64,000 nucleotides of DNA, taken from positions 113,501-177,500 of the forward strand of contig NW_026647620.1 in NCBI RefSeq assembly GCF_950295315.1. Reading direction: 5' to 3'. Shown one piece after another: positions 49,060 to 60,226 of the stretch; the stretch's first letter is position 1, and the number at the start of each line of letters is the position of its first letter. The position numbers were made by a program, and so were the translations under genes. The notes under the pieces are model-generated. The model ran no database searches, was not told where the DNA came from, and was given only the letters and a program-made list of their open reading frames with translations. Source of the stretch: Erinaceus europaeus. Taxonomy: Eukaryota; Chordata; Mammalia; Eulipotyphla; Erinaceidae.

Positions 49060-50575
49060 GGAACCAGAAAAGACCTAGAATTGCCAAAACAATCTTGAGA
49101 AAAAAGAACAGAACCGGAGGCATCCCACTCCCAGATCTCAAACTGTATTATAGGGCCATTGCCATCAAAACTGCTTGGTACTGGAACATGAATAGACACA
49201 CTGACCAGTGGAATAGAATTGAGAGCCCAGAAATGAGCCCCCACACCTATGGACATCTAATCTTTGACAAAGGGGCCCAGACTATTACATGGGGAAAGCA
49301 GAGTCTCTTCAACAAATGGTGTTGGAAATAGTGGGTTGAAACATGCAGAAGAATGAAACTGAACCACTGTATTTCACCAAATACAAAAGTAAATTCCAAG
49401 TGGATCAAGGACTTGGAAGTTAGACCACAAACTATCAGATACTTAGAGGAAAATATTGGCAGAACTCTTTTCCGCATACATTTCAAAGACATCTTCAATG
49501 GAACGATTCCAATTACAAAGAAGACTAAGGCAAGTATAAACCTATGGGACTACATCAAATTAAAAAGCTTCTTCACAGCAAAAGAAACCACTATCCAAAC
49601 CAAGAGACCCCTCACAGAATGGGAGAAGATCTTTACATGCCATACATTAGACAAGAGTTTAATAACCAACATATATAAAGAGCTTGCCAGACTCAACAAC
49701 AAGACAACAAATAACCCCATCCAAAAATGGGGGGAGGACATGGACAGAATATTCACCACAGAAGAGATCCAAAAGGCCGAGAAACACATGAAAAAATGCT
49801 CCAAGTCTCTGGTTGTCAGAGAAATGCAAATAAAGACAACAATGAGATACCACTTCACTCCTGTGAGAATGGCATACATCAGAAAAGGGAACAGCAGCAA
49901 ATGCTGGAGCGGTTGTGGGGTCAAAGGAACCCTCCTACACTGCTGGTGGGAATGTCAATGGGTCCAACCTCTGTGGAAAACAGTCTGGAGAACTCTCAGA
50001 AGGCTAGAAATGGACCTACCCTATGACCCTGCAATTCCCCTCCTGGGGATAGATCCTAAGGAACCCAACATATCCATCCAAAAAGATCTGTGTACACATA
50101 TGTTCTTGGCAGCACAATTTGTAATAGCCAAAACTTGGAAGCAACCCAGGTGTCCAACAACAGATGAGTGGCTGAGCAAGTTGTGGTCTATATACACAAT
50201 GGAATACTACTCAGCTGTTAAAAATGGTGACTTCACCATTTTCCGGCGATCTTGGATGGACCTTGAAAAAATCATGTTGAGTGAAATAAGTCAGAAGCAG
50301 AAGGATGAATATGGGATGATCTCACTCAGGCAGAAGTTGAAAAACAAGATCAGAAAAGAAAACACAAGTAGAACCTGAAGTGGAATTGGCGTATTACACC
50401 AAAGTAAAAGACCCTGGGGTGGGTGGGTGGGTGGGGAGAATACAGGTCCATGAAGGATGATAAATGACATAGTGGGGGTTGTATTGTTAAATGGGAAACT
50501 GGGGAATGTTATGCATGTACAAACTATTGTATTTACTGTTGAATGTAAAACATTAATTCCCCAATAAAGAAAATA
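49060..50575 (+). mobile_element. 5'-truncated L1 (ORF2 C-terminal third plus 3' UTR)
   Basis: Translates as L1 ORF2 from [20 protein letters not shown] to QKQKDEYGMISL, with one stop (TAG at 49329-49331), then an uninterrupted 341-codon frame (49353-50378) and the 3' UTR with AATAAAG. The reverse transcriptase core is missing, so it is not functional. Similar A/T words (TAAAAATATATTTATTT; AAAAATATTTATTTA) flank it and look like a target-site duplication. Confidence 0.95.
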
Positions 50576-50577
50576 AA

Positions 50578-50785
50578 AATATTTATTTATTTATTATTGG
50601 ATAGAGATAGAGAAGATTTTAGAGGGGAGGAAAAGAAAGAGAAGGAGAGAGGCAGAGAGACTCCTGCACCCCTGCTCCACAACTCGTGAAGCTTTTCCCC
50701 TGCAGGTGGGAACCAGGGGCTTGAACCTGCAAACTTGCACACTGCAATGTGTGTGCTCAACCAGATGCGCCAGTGCCTGGCCCCC
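50578..50785 (-). mobile_element. SINE-B copy
   Basis: Complete reverse SINE-B directly after the L1 tail. Confidence 0.8.
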
Positions 50786-53008
50786 AATAAATTAATCTTT
50801 TTAAGATGTGTCAGTGGGGATGCCACTCCCTTAGGCCCAAACCCCACCTCCCAGGCTGCCCCTTGCCAGGCCGCCACCAGGCAAGGCCGCGGACCATGTG
50901 ACACTGTGCTCTGAGCAGACGCGCTCCTGGCCAGCACAGCCTCGCAGGTCCTTCTAGAAGGTCCCTTTGAGGATCTGTGTGGCTTCCACCCTCTACCCGT
51001 TCTTCACACAGGCTGCCTCGGAGGGGTTGTGGTCCTGCTTGGGGGGCGCACCCAGTTCCCCGGCACCCCCTCCTCAGTGGTGAACTACAGCTCAGCCAGG
51101 GATCACTCTGGCATATCTGAACCTACTGTGCCACCTCTAGGGCTTCCAGCCTCACTGCCAACATGGCAGACGGTGCTCAGCAGGGCGGTGGGCACTGGGC
51201 CACAGTGGGCACTTGTGGGGTGCAGACGCCCCCCCCAGTCACTTGCTGGCTCATCCCCCCCCAGGAGGAGGACCTTGCTCCCCACCCCCTCAGCTCACAC
51301 CCATCCCAAGGTGGCAGGGTCTGGGTGACAAGCTCAGGACAAGAGGTCCGCCCTGTGTGGGGGCTGAGCTGCTCCCAAAGAGCTGTGTCGACATCCCACT
51401 GCCACCCCCCCAGGACATGCAAACAAGACCTCGGGTCTTTATACAGGCAACCGATGGAAGCAGGGCCAGGTGGTGGCCCCAGGGTCAGCCTGGTGTCCTG
51501 ATAAGGACACAGACAGCCCTGAGCAGAGGGTGGCAGTGTAGACACAGGGACACCTGGCCGCCTGCCCCCAGAGGCACGTTCTTCGCCTGTGGACTCAGCA
51601 CAGGAGACCAGAAGTCTCAGCTTGAGGTGCTCTGGGTGGCACCCTAGATGGACCCCTCTGGTGCCCCACAATCGACCCCACCCTACTGAGGCCCTGTTGT
51701 CACTCAGCAGCCTTCCCGGGCTCTGTCATTCTCTCTCCCCCTTTTCAGTCCCCACAGGCCAGGCCCCCCGTCATAGGCCTCGTACAGACATCCGCCCTGG
51801 ACAGCCAGCAATCACCAGGTACTCAGGGACTCCGAGAAACCCAGCAAGATGATGAGGAGCTGCAGCAGCACGGCACCCTGAGGAGAAAAGGAATAGTCCA
51901 GAGAGCCGATACTTAAAAAAAAAAACAAAACAGAAATTAATCTCCGAGAAATCAGAGACGCGACTGCACTGCGAGGCGGCACCTATTCTAAAAAGGCAAC
52001 AAGAAAGAGCTCTAGGGAATTAAAAATAGAGGCGCGACATTTTAAACATGATAAATAGAAGAATTAGCAGACAGTGGAGGACGGCGCCCAGAAGCAGCAC
52101 CGGGAGATTGACATCTGACAACCGGAGGAACGAGGAACGTTTGGGAGAGACTGAGACCAGGGAGCTGGCCCCAGGCCCTGGGGGCCCCAGCCAGAGGGAG
52201 CAGGCAGGGTCTGCTGGAGCTCGAAGGATGGGAAGATGAGGGTGAAAGCAAGCCAGTCTTCCTCCAGGGAAGTGGGTACACATGCAGTCTGAAAGCAGGG
52301 CAACCGCCAGAAGTTAGGGGTTGTCTCTGGGAAGCCTGGTTCCCAAGGTGCCCTGCTGTGTTATGTGGGAACCTTCAGTAGGGTGGGGGGTGTTACTCTC
52401 ACTCACTGCTCACTCACTCTGGTGAGAGACTGGCCTTGAGCCAGGTCTCCCTCCTGACACCAGCGTCTACACCTGGAATGGTCCTCACAGAAAGCACCTC
52501 AGCCTCTGGCCAGAGCTGCTGGGACCCAGGCAACAGCACCGTCTCCCGGCTGCGTCCTGGTGAGTGTCATGGAGGGAATGAGGTGAAGCTTCGGTTCCCA
52601 TGGAGGGGAGATTAAAAAGGACCCGGACAGTTTCCTGAGTGAGGTTTTGGGGCTTTTCCCTTTGGGGCTTTTGGAAGAGCTTGGTTAGACACGAGATCGC
52701 TGACACTGGCCTCGCGCTGACCTAGCCTGGGAGGACAGGGAGCAGCAGTCATTTTCACCCTTTCTCTGGGCGCGACCCTACAGAAGGCGCTCTTTATATT
52801 CCTTCTCGAGAGGGAGAACAGAAGTCAGACGGGACTGGGGTTCACAGAAACGGGGGGGACACCGATGCGGAGGGCTGAGCCTAGGCCCCGCCTCACCCCT
52901 GCTGCAGCCACCATGACGTGCGTGCAGACTCACAGCAAGGCGTTTCAGGTATGACTGGGCCTCAAACAACACTCAGAGCACACTTCAAAACTATCTAGGA
53001 ATGCTGAA
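50786..53008. other. Presumed PC 5'-UTR intron, unique sequence
   Basis: The longest repeat-poor stretch in the right part of the window. I found no coding exon. Short splice-like words occur (for example CAATCACCAG|GTACTC near 51,820) but cannot be assigned. Confidence 0.5.
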
Positions 53009-53060
53009 AAGATGTGTCTATGGGCAGTGGTAGACAGCATAACGGTCACGCAAAGACTAT

Positions 53061-53195
53061 CTGTTTATTGAGGAGGAGGAGGAGGAGCAGACAGGGAGGA
53101 GGGGGAATCAGAGCACACCTTTGGCACACTCAGTGCAGGGTTGGAACTTGGGATTCCACACATACTTTAATCACTGTACCACCTCCCAGATCACA
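53061..53195 (-). mobile_element. SINE-C-like copy
   Basis: Diverged reverse SINE-C with an expanded GGA tract. A SINE-D fragment precedes it at about 53,020-53,060. Confidence 0.55.
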
Positions 53196-53299
53196 AAATT
53201 ACATACAGATTCATAGGAGAGGGAATGGGGAGACCAGAGTACCACTCAGTTCTCCCACAAGCCCTGAGATCGAACCACTGAGCCACACCTGCTGCTTTG

Positions 53300-54008
53300 C
53301 TGAAAGGGAATGTGAACGAGGCAACCCTAATGGGCCTGCAGTGCTGAGGTCAGACTGGGCCTCAGGAGGAAAGGAGTATGAGAAGAGAAATCCCGATGCT
53401 GACCGAGCAGGGCAGGAAGAACACGGGCTGAAGGCCCTGGGGCCCACCTGCTTACCCAACCACCAGGGTCCCCCAAACCCACAGACTGATGATCACTTCG
53501 CCTCGAACCTCAGCGTTCCACCTCTTCAGTGGGGGTGACGATGGTGACTGCCACCTGGGCCTGTGGCAAAGGCGGGTGAGCAAATACTTGGAAAGCGCTG
53601 GCATGGTGCCTGGCGTGCAGCCAGCCTTTGCTGACAGACCGGATCCTCTTATCAGCTCCAAGCACAGTGGGGCTAGACCTGCCCATGGCAGAGGTGGGGT
53701 GGGCGGGGAGGGAAATTCCTTGTAAGAAAGGGGGTCCCCTGCCAGGCACAACCTGTTAACAGGAACCCCATTGCCTGCCTGCTCTCCTGGGAAGGCCTGA
53801 ATCTGCCCCCCCCCACACACATATGCAAACGACAGAAACTACAGGCTTGCCTGACCCTCAGTCACTGCTGAAGGCCCACCCAGAGGGCCAGAGGACCCCA
53901 TACACACACTTGGGACCCATGCTGGGAGTATGGGGGTGCGTGAATGGTACCCCTTCTCCACTTTCTCTTCCCAACACAACACAGAATCCAAATAAAGAAG
54001 CCTTTCAT
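53300..54008. other. Unique sequence, no feature recognised
   Basis: No repeat or exon recognised. Confidence 0.5.
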
Positions 54009-54396
54009 TCTTTTTTTTTTTTTTTTTTTTTTTTGCCTCCAAGGTTATTGCGGGGGCTCGGTGCCTGCACCACAAATCCACCGCTCCTGGAGGCCATTTT
54101 TTCCATTTTTGTTGCCCTTGTTGTTATTATTGCTGTTATTGGATGTGACCGAGAGAAATGGAGAGAGGAGGGGGAGACAGAGAGGGGAGAGAAAGACAGA
54201 CACCTGCAGACCTGCTTCACCGCCTGTGAAGCGACGCCCCTGCAGGTGGGGAGCCGGGGGCTTGAACTGGGATCCTTACGTCGGTCCCTGCGCTTTGCAC
54301 CACCTGCGCTTAACCCGCTGTGCTATACCACCCGACCCCCTCAAACTGGGATTCTTACACCGGTCCTTGCGCTTCACTACCACCCAGCCCCCCTCT
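54009..54396 (-). mobile_element. SINE-A copy with partial duplication of its head
   Basis: Full reverse SINE-A at 54009-54340. A second short piece with GGGATTCTTACACCGGTCC at 54341-54396 repeats the head region. Confidence 0.8.
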
Positions 54397-54667
54397 GTTT
54401 CTTTTTTTTAAAGAGCCTTGTGTGGAGACTTTAATTCAATCAACACAGAATGAGTGAGGGGAGGAGTGAGTCCAGCTACTCCTGGAGGGTGAAGGGCCTT
54501 CAGGAACCATTCTGCAAATGGTAATTAACCTGTGCAGATAGCAAACAATCTTCTGATAACCACACTTTCTCAACAGGAAGATAATACATCTGTTCTTCTT
54601 CCTCCCCAAGACCCGTCCCTGCACTTTCTTAACCAAGGTTAGCAAGCATGAGGACTTAAAGGTAGCT

Positions 54668-54830
54668 GGCGCCACCACAGAGATAGCTCAGCACTTTTCC
54701 ATCAAGAGAGCCTGGGTTCAACTCCCAGCACCGGACAGGAGCCCCAAGGAAGAAAGTAGGTAGGTAGAGCTAAAAACCAGAGAGAGGGAGGGGCGGGGGG
54801 GGGGGAAGAAGGAAGGGAGAGAGATTTAGA
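54668..54830 (+). mobile_element. SINE-like copy
   Basis: CAGAGATAGCTCAGCAC, GGGTTCAACTCCCAGCACC and a purine-rich tail, tRNA-SINE organisation. Confidence 0.55.
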
Positions 54831-54843
54831 AGAGCAACAAAAA

Positions 54844-54972
54844 GCTCTGGGAGGCGGCGCAGTGGGTAAAGCGCTGGACTCTCAATCATGAGGCCCTGAG
54901 TTTGACCCCAGCAGCACATGGACCAGAGTGACGTCAGGGTCTCTTCCTCCCTCCTCCTGTCTTTCTCACTGG
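54844..54972 (+). mobile_element. SINE-C copy
   Basis: Forward SINE-C with GTAAAGCGCTGGACTC and ACCAGAGTGACGTC. Confidence 0.75.
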
Positions 54973-55167
54973 GCTAGCCTGACATAAGTGAAAGCCCATC
55001 ATCATTCTGATTTTCCTTTCCCTCCGAACTAGTGATGCCAAGCCCGCTGCCCTGTGCTGCTGGCCATGTGTATGCCCTCTTTGGAGAAATCTAGTCTCTG
55101 AGCAGAGAGACTCTATTCAGACTCTCCGCCCATTTTTCTCTTGTAGTATCAGATCGGAAGAGCTCAC

Positions 55168-55265
55168 TGGGAGGGAGACAGCTCAGTGGCAGAGGACAGG
55201 AGCTCACATGTAAGAGGTTCCCGGGTCCAACTCTAGGCCCTCTCACACAGAGATCAAGGGTCACA
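55168..55265 (+). mobile_element. SINE-like copy
   Basis: GGGAGACAGCTCAGTGGC and GTTCCCGGGTCCAACTC, a tRNA-like head. Confidence 0.5.
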
Positions 55266-55606
55266 GAGGAAGCAGCTGGGCTAGCTGGATGCAAGCTCCC
55301 TGTCAAATCTGAGACTTGTCATTTCCCCCCTACGCTTTGAGTTGCCTTTCCACCTTCCCGATGGTGTCTTTTGAGGCTTTTAATAGTGGTGAAGTCCAGT
55401 GCATCTTGTAGTAAAACCACAACATAAAATTGACCACCTTAACAATTCATCTTTTTTTCCTGCTTATACTTTTGCTGGAATATCTGAGCAACCACTGGCT
55501 AGCCCAATACTACAAAGATTCGCGGCTGTGCCTTCTTCTGAAAGTTTTAAATCTTTATAATTAAGCCTTTCTCCGATTTTGATTTTATGATATGAGGCTG
55601 GGATTC

Positions 55607-55625
55607 ATTCTTTCTTTCTTTCTTC

Positions 55626-55696
<71 letters not shown>

Positions 55697-55697
55697 T
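55607..55697 (+). repeat. (TTTC)n microsatellite
   Basis: About 22 tetranucleotide repeats, apparently the expanded tail of the adjoining reverse SINE-D. Confidence 0.97.
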
Positions 55698-55802
55698 TAG
55701 CCAGAGCACTGCTCAGCTCTGGTTTATGGTGGTGTGGGGGACTGAACCTGGGACTCTGGGGCCTCAGGCGTGACAGTCTCCTTGCATAGCTCCCACCCAG
55801 TT
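55698..55802 (-). mobile_element. SINE-D copy
   Basis: Reverse SINE-D whose A-rich tail has become the TTTC array. Confidence 0.8.
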
Positions 55803-56161
55803 TCATTCTTGTCCATGCAGCTGTTCAGTGGCTCCCAACAGCACCATTTGTTGAAGAGACTCTAGTGTCCCGACTACATTGTCCTGACAACCTTGTCGAA
55901 ATCAACAGACGGCACGTGTGAGAGCCACTTGCCGGGCTCTCAATTCCCGTCTGTTGACCCGCGGCCGCCTCATGCCGACCACGTGTCTGACTACTGCAAC
56001 CTGACTGCAAATCTTGAAATCAGGAGCTCTAAGTCTGCCGAGGGCTCTCTGGGCTGCTTTGGTTGCCTCGCACCCCCACGGGGTTTTTAGAGGATCATCT
56101 TGTCAATTTCTGCGGCCGAGAGCAGCTGGGGTTGTAACAGGGCTTGTAACAGGTAGATCAC

Positions 56162-56370
56162 AGGGCCAGGTGGGGGTGCACGCGGTTAAGCACTCACGTT
56201 ATGGTGCACGAGAACCCGGGTAAAACACCTGGTCTCGACCGGCAGGGGGAAAGCTTCACGAGTGGTGAAGCAGGGCTGCAGCTGTCTCTCTGTCTCTCTC
56301 TCTCGCCCCCTTCCCTCTCAATTTCTCTCTGTCTCTATTTAGTAATAAATAAATAAATAAATAAATAAAG
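56162..56370 (+). mobile_element. SINE-B copy
   Basis: Forward SINE-B with (AAAT)n tail. GTAGATCAC flanks both sides. Confidence 0.82.
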
Positions 56371-56469
56371 GAACTGTAGATCACTTTTTATGGGGGGGTC
56401 CTTCAATTTCAATAATATTAAGCCTTCTGATCAAAGAATGTAGGAGTCCCACTTACTTAGGTAATTTCT

Positions 56470-56472
56470 CTT

Positions 56473-56542
<70 letters not shown>

Positions 56543-56581
56543 TTTGCCTCCAGGGTTATCGCTGGGGCTCGGGGCCTGCAC
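56470..56581 (-). repeat. (TTTC)n microsatellite plus SINE-A 3' fragment
   Basis: About 18 TTTC units followed by GCCTCCAGGGTTATCGCTGG, the reverse of the SINE-A 3' block. Confidence 0.85.
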
Positions 56582-58226
56582 GTCATCACGTCAGCTGCGA
56601 ACCAAGACACTCTTCCTCTTCGCCATTAGGACGCCTCTCCTCTCGCTGTCCTTTCTCATTGCCCTGACGACTGAACTCAAAACCAGTGACTAATCTTGAT
56701 TTGAGGGTGGCCTTCCCCACTTCAGCCTGTCCTCAGTCCCAGGCCTGTCACGCCTGTTGAGCCAGGGTTTAGCCTTGGGGAGACTTCCTGGCTGAGCACG
56801 CACACCTCCCTGTGCCCCGCTCCCCTTCCCCCACGGACAAGGTGCCCGGGCTTCCTTGCTGGCTGGCTTCCACAGCGGCACTGCAGCAGAGAGGGAAAGA
56901 GCACGCGGTCTCACCCCCACTCTGCCTCCACCTGGAGCCCAGACTGGAGAGGGTGACGTGCCGCCACCAAGACTGTCCCTGCGGGGCGTCTCAGCCTCTC
57001 TTGAGTGACTGTCCCCTCCTGCGCAGTGGTAGTCAAGACCCCCGCTGTCCTCGTCTTTGTTGGGCGTCTGACCTGCCCTGGTGGGTAGATTCAGCTTCTC
57101 AGGCCAGCCTTCACTGCTCCCCCTGCCCCATCAGACACCACACCCCAAGCCCCCTGGAAAGAAGGCACCTTGCTCGGGGCGGGTGGGAAACTGGACAGCA
57201 GGGTTCAGCTCCTGGAAGCAGCAGAGCCAATGCAACCCCAGCCAGATGCGACCTAGAGGGCTCGCCGCTTGCTCTCTATTCCCGCTGCCCGGGAAAGCCG
57301 GCAGGCCCTTGATGTGCAACTGACTGGCCTGGCGGCTCCCTACAGACGAGGTGCCAGGTGGCCACTGTTGCCGCTGGCTGGGTCCTTCCGCCCTCGTGGC
57401 AAAATGTCAGGACTGTCAGGCCGGTGGTGCCTGAGCTAAGTGCTTGAAACGGCGCATTCGATTGGCAGTGGCCTGGTGGGTGGGAATCCTGCCTCCCGTG
57501 TCAGGAAGCAAACTGGGACTCAGGGGAATCACCTGACCTCGTGTCCATGGGCACTCCACACAGGCCTGCCCGTCCTGAGCGGGGTCTGGCACGGTGCCGT
57601 CTGTGGGGAGACTAGGCACCATCCTCTCTGGGTCACGGTTTATGCCTCCTCTGCCCTCCCCTCCCATGCTCTCCTCCTCACTGTGTGAAGGGCCTCCGTC
57701 CCCTCCAGCTGGCTCCCACGTCCCTTGCGACAGCCCTGCCTCACACATTACGGTCACGCTGCCCGGGGGTGGCAGGAGCCCTGGCGAGCACCTCCAGCGA
57801 GCACTCTGGGAAGGGGGCGAGCAGACACTTCTTTCAATTCTGCAGAGAAAGCCTGAGTCACCGACACTCGCCGGCCTTGACCCTGCCCACGATGGTGCCC
57901 CCCAGCAGCTCAGGCAACTCCAGGCCCCTTCACCCACTGCCTCCAACTTGCCAAGACTGGCTCCCCAGGAACAGGGGGCACGTCCATTGGACTCCAGTTG
58001 CTTCCTCTCAAGGCTGGAAATTCCCGGGGTGAGGTGGTGTCCCAGTCAGGAACTGCAGACAGGACAGGGCTGGGGACCCCATGGCAGTGAGGGCACGTCT
58101 TCCCAGACCCAAAGGGCAACCACTCCAGGAAGCCTTCCTGGGTTACCTATCCCACTGCAGGAAAAGGCCAGCCATGCAGAAATTAGACACCAGTGGACAT
58201 TAGGACATCAGTGTGTTAATGGGTGA
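56582..58226. other. Unique sequence, no feature recognised
   Basis: GC-rich, repeat-poor. ORFs of up to 210 codons show no family similarity that I recognise. Confidence 0.5.
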
Positions 58227-58227
58227 G

Positions 58228-58328
58228 TGTGTGTGTGTGTGTGTGTGTTAATGGGTGAGTGTGTGTGTGAGTGTGTGTGTGTTAATGGTTGAGTGTGTGT
58301 GTGAGTGTGTGTGTGTATGTGTTAATGG

Positions 58329-58390
<62 letters not shown>

Positions 58391-58402
58391 GTGTGTGTGT
58401 AT
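58228..58402 (+). repeat. Interrupted (GT)n microsatellite with GTTAATGG units
   Basis: Blocks of GT repeats separated by TTAATGGGTGA words, occurring about four times, plus a (GA)n run at about 58,369-58,391. A compound repeat of roughly 45-60-bp higher-order units. Confidence 0.9.
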
Positions 58403-59300
58403 GTGTGCTCCAGCCCTACGGCTGGCTGTCCCCATCCTCCTACACCCCTTTCTCCTCCAATCTGACAGGTTTTTTTGGGCTGTAACTCTCAGTCTGTGGT
58501 TACAGTAAACAACGCCCTCTGATCTTCTGCCCGCCTGCCCTTGGCAGCACCCAGTGAGCGGGAAGGGCCTCTACTGCCCCCACAACCTTGCCAAACCCCA
58601 CCACTTCCCGGAACCTTGCATGCACAACATTAAAAACAGGGTCTAGCTAAGCTCCCAGACAGCAACGCATCCAGCTGGGATGGAAGCTGAGGCCCTTGGC
58701 ACCCTGACACCAGGTTATTCCCCTGTGTCCCATAGAACAAGCCAGTCCTGGCACGTCGAGCACTTTCCCACATACTGTGGGCCGTGCGAGAAGGTCATCG
58801 GCCCTGAGGAGGGCTCTGTGGGAGTCTCCCCCATACTGGCTGGGAGACCCAGGGGTGGGGACACTGTGGGCTCTGAGTCAGATGGAATGCAACCTCAGGA
58901 CATAAAGCTGGCAGGGTGAGGAGCAGGGCACGTGCCTGACGTCAGAGCGCCGTGAGCAAGAGCTGGAGGTGAGCTCTGCTCGGCACAGCGGCCCACAAGC
59001 CCAACCACAGCCGGGACGAGGCTTCAGACACTGGCACCCTACTCACAGCACACCCGAGGGACAGGCAGCAGCACCCCTGCCCAGAAGGAAATGCGGGGAG
59101 TCCCAGAGGAACTGCTCTCAGAGAAAAGGGGCAGGAGGACTGGGGGGCAGGAGGGGCGCCCCTCACCTCGGTGGGTCTCACTGATCACTTCAGGGCCAGG
59201 GGTCATCTGCACCAAGTAGAAAGCAACCAGGCGGGAACCAACAGAAGGGGCGGCGGGGAGGTTCCGTGAGCCCAGAAGCCAAGAAAAAGCAAGTGTCCTT
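58403..59300. other. Unique sequence, no feature recognised
   Basis: No gene or repeat recognised before the U2 fragment. Confidence 0.5.
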
Positions 59301-59335
59301 ATCGCTTCTTGGCCTTTGGCTAAGATCAAGTGTAG
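59301..59335 (+). pseudogene. Truncated U2 snRNA retropseudogene
   Basis: ATCGCTTCTTGGCCTTTGGC and TAAGATCAAGTGTAG match the first ~36 nt of U2 snRNA with one substitution and one missing T. It stops inside the branch-site recognition segment and passes into A-rich sequence. AGAAAAAGCAA occurs at 59282-59292 and 59334-59344. Confidence 0.85.
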
Positions 59336-59495
59336 AAAAAGCAAAAACCTGACCCTGGAGCGTTTATTGAGTGGCGGGAGACAGACTGAGGACGGAGGTG
59401 CCCAGGCTTTGTTCCTTTCCTCTAGTCAGGATGCCAAGCACACGAGCAAAGTCATTCCCAACCCATCCTGACTGCACCCTCGCCCGCAGAGCCAA

Positions 59496-59498
<3 letters not shown>

Positions 59499-59533
<35 letters not shown>
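59499..59533 (+). repeat. (CA)n microsatellite
   Basis: About 17 CA repeats. Confidence 0.96.
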
Positions 59534-59535
<2 letters not shown>

Positions 59536-59894
59536 GCCACTTCCATCTGAGCACTGGAGGAGTCTCCACAGTTTGCAACTGAAGATAAGAACCAAAAGCC
59601 ATTTGGGGTCCTTATCAGTCTCTCCTTCTGGACCAGGAAGAGGCTCTTCTAAGCAAGGGGAGAAGTTCTCTTGCGTTGGAGACCTGTTGTCTAGCTGTCC
59701 CTGCACCTGGGGACAGACCCTTTCTCACCTCTAGCAGGTATGCCTGCCTGCCGACTGCTCCCTTAGCTCCACGCCAGAGGACTGCCTGCCAAGACACAGG
59801 GGTCCTCACACTTGCCCTTCACTGCAGGTGTAAAAGCTACCAGGTGACACTGACCAGGTGTCACATCCAGTCAGTCCTCGGCTCCACATCTGTG

Positions 59895-60052
59895 TGTCCA
59901 AACCAATTCCCCGTGGAATTCAGGAATATAGAAGCATGGATAAAAAGGGGGGGGAGGGATGGGATATGGAGACCGGGTGGTGGGAATTATTTGGAGTTGT
60001 ACCCCTCCTATTCTATGGTTTTGTTAATGTCTCCTTTCTTAAATAAATAAAA
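59895..60052 (-). repeat. Unclassified dispersed repeat, copy 2
   Basis: The reverse complement matches the left end of the repeat at 42,644 (GGTGGTGGGAATT, GTACCCCTCCTATTCTATGG). It ends in AAATAAATAAAAAA, so this is the 3' end of a retroposon-like family. Confidence 0.65.
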
Positions 60053-60056
60053 AAGG

Positions 60057-60226
60057 GGAGGGGCTAGGCTGGGCAGTGGCACAGCATGTGAAGTGCACAA
60101 AGCTCAAGGATCCCGGTTCGAGCCCCCAGCTCCCCACCTGCAGGGGGCAGGCCACTTCACAAGTGGTGAAGCAGGTCTGCAGCTGTCTTTCTATTTCTCT
60201 CTGTCCTATTAAAATAAAAAAAATCC
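60057..60226 (+). mobile_element. SINE-A copy (shortened)
   Basis: Forward SINE-A lacking the CAACAA tail, ending in AAAATAAAAAAAA. Confidence 0.8.

Noticed and set aside
49353..50378. 341-codon ORF as a host gene
   Set aside because: It is the C-terminal part of L1 ORF2 and ends in the L1 3' UTR.
51780..51880. Possible PC 5'-UTR or coding exon with splice-like edges
   Set aside because: Only short splice-like words support it; no phase, similarity or conservation evidence can be drawn from the sequence alone.
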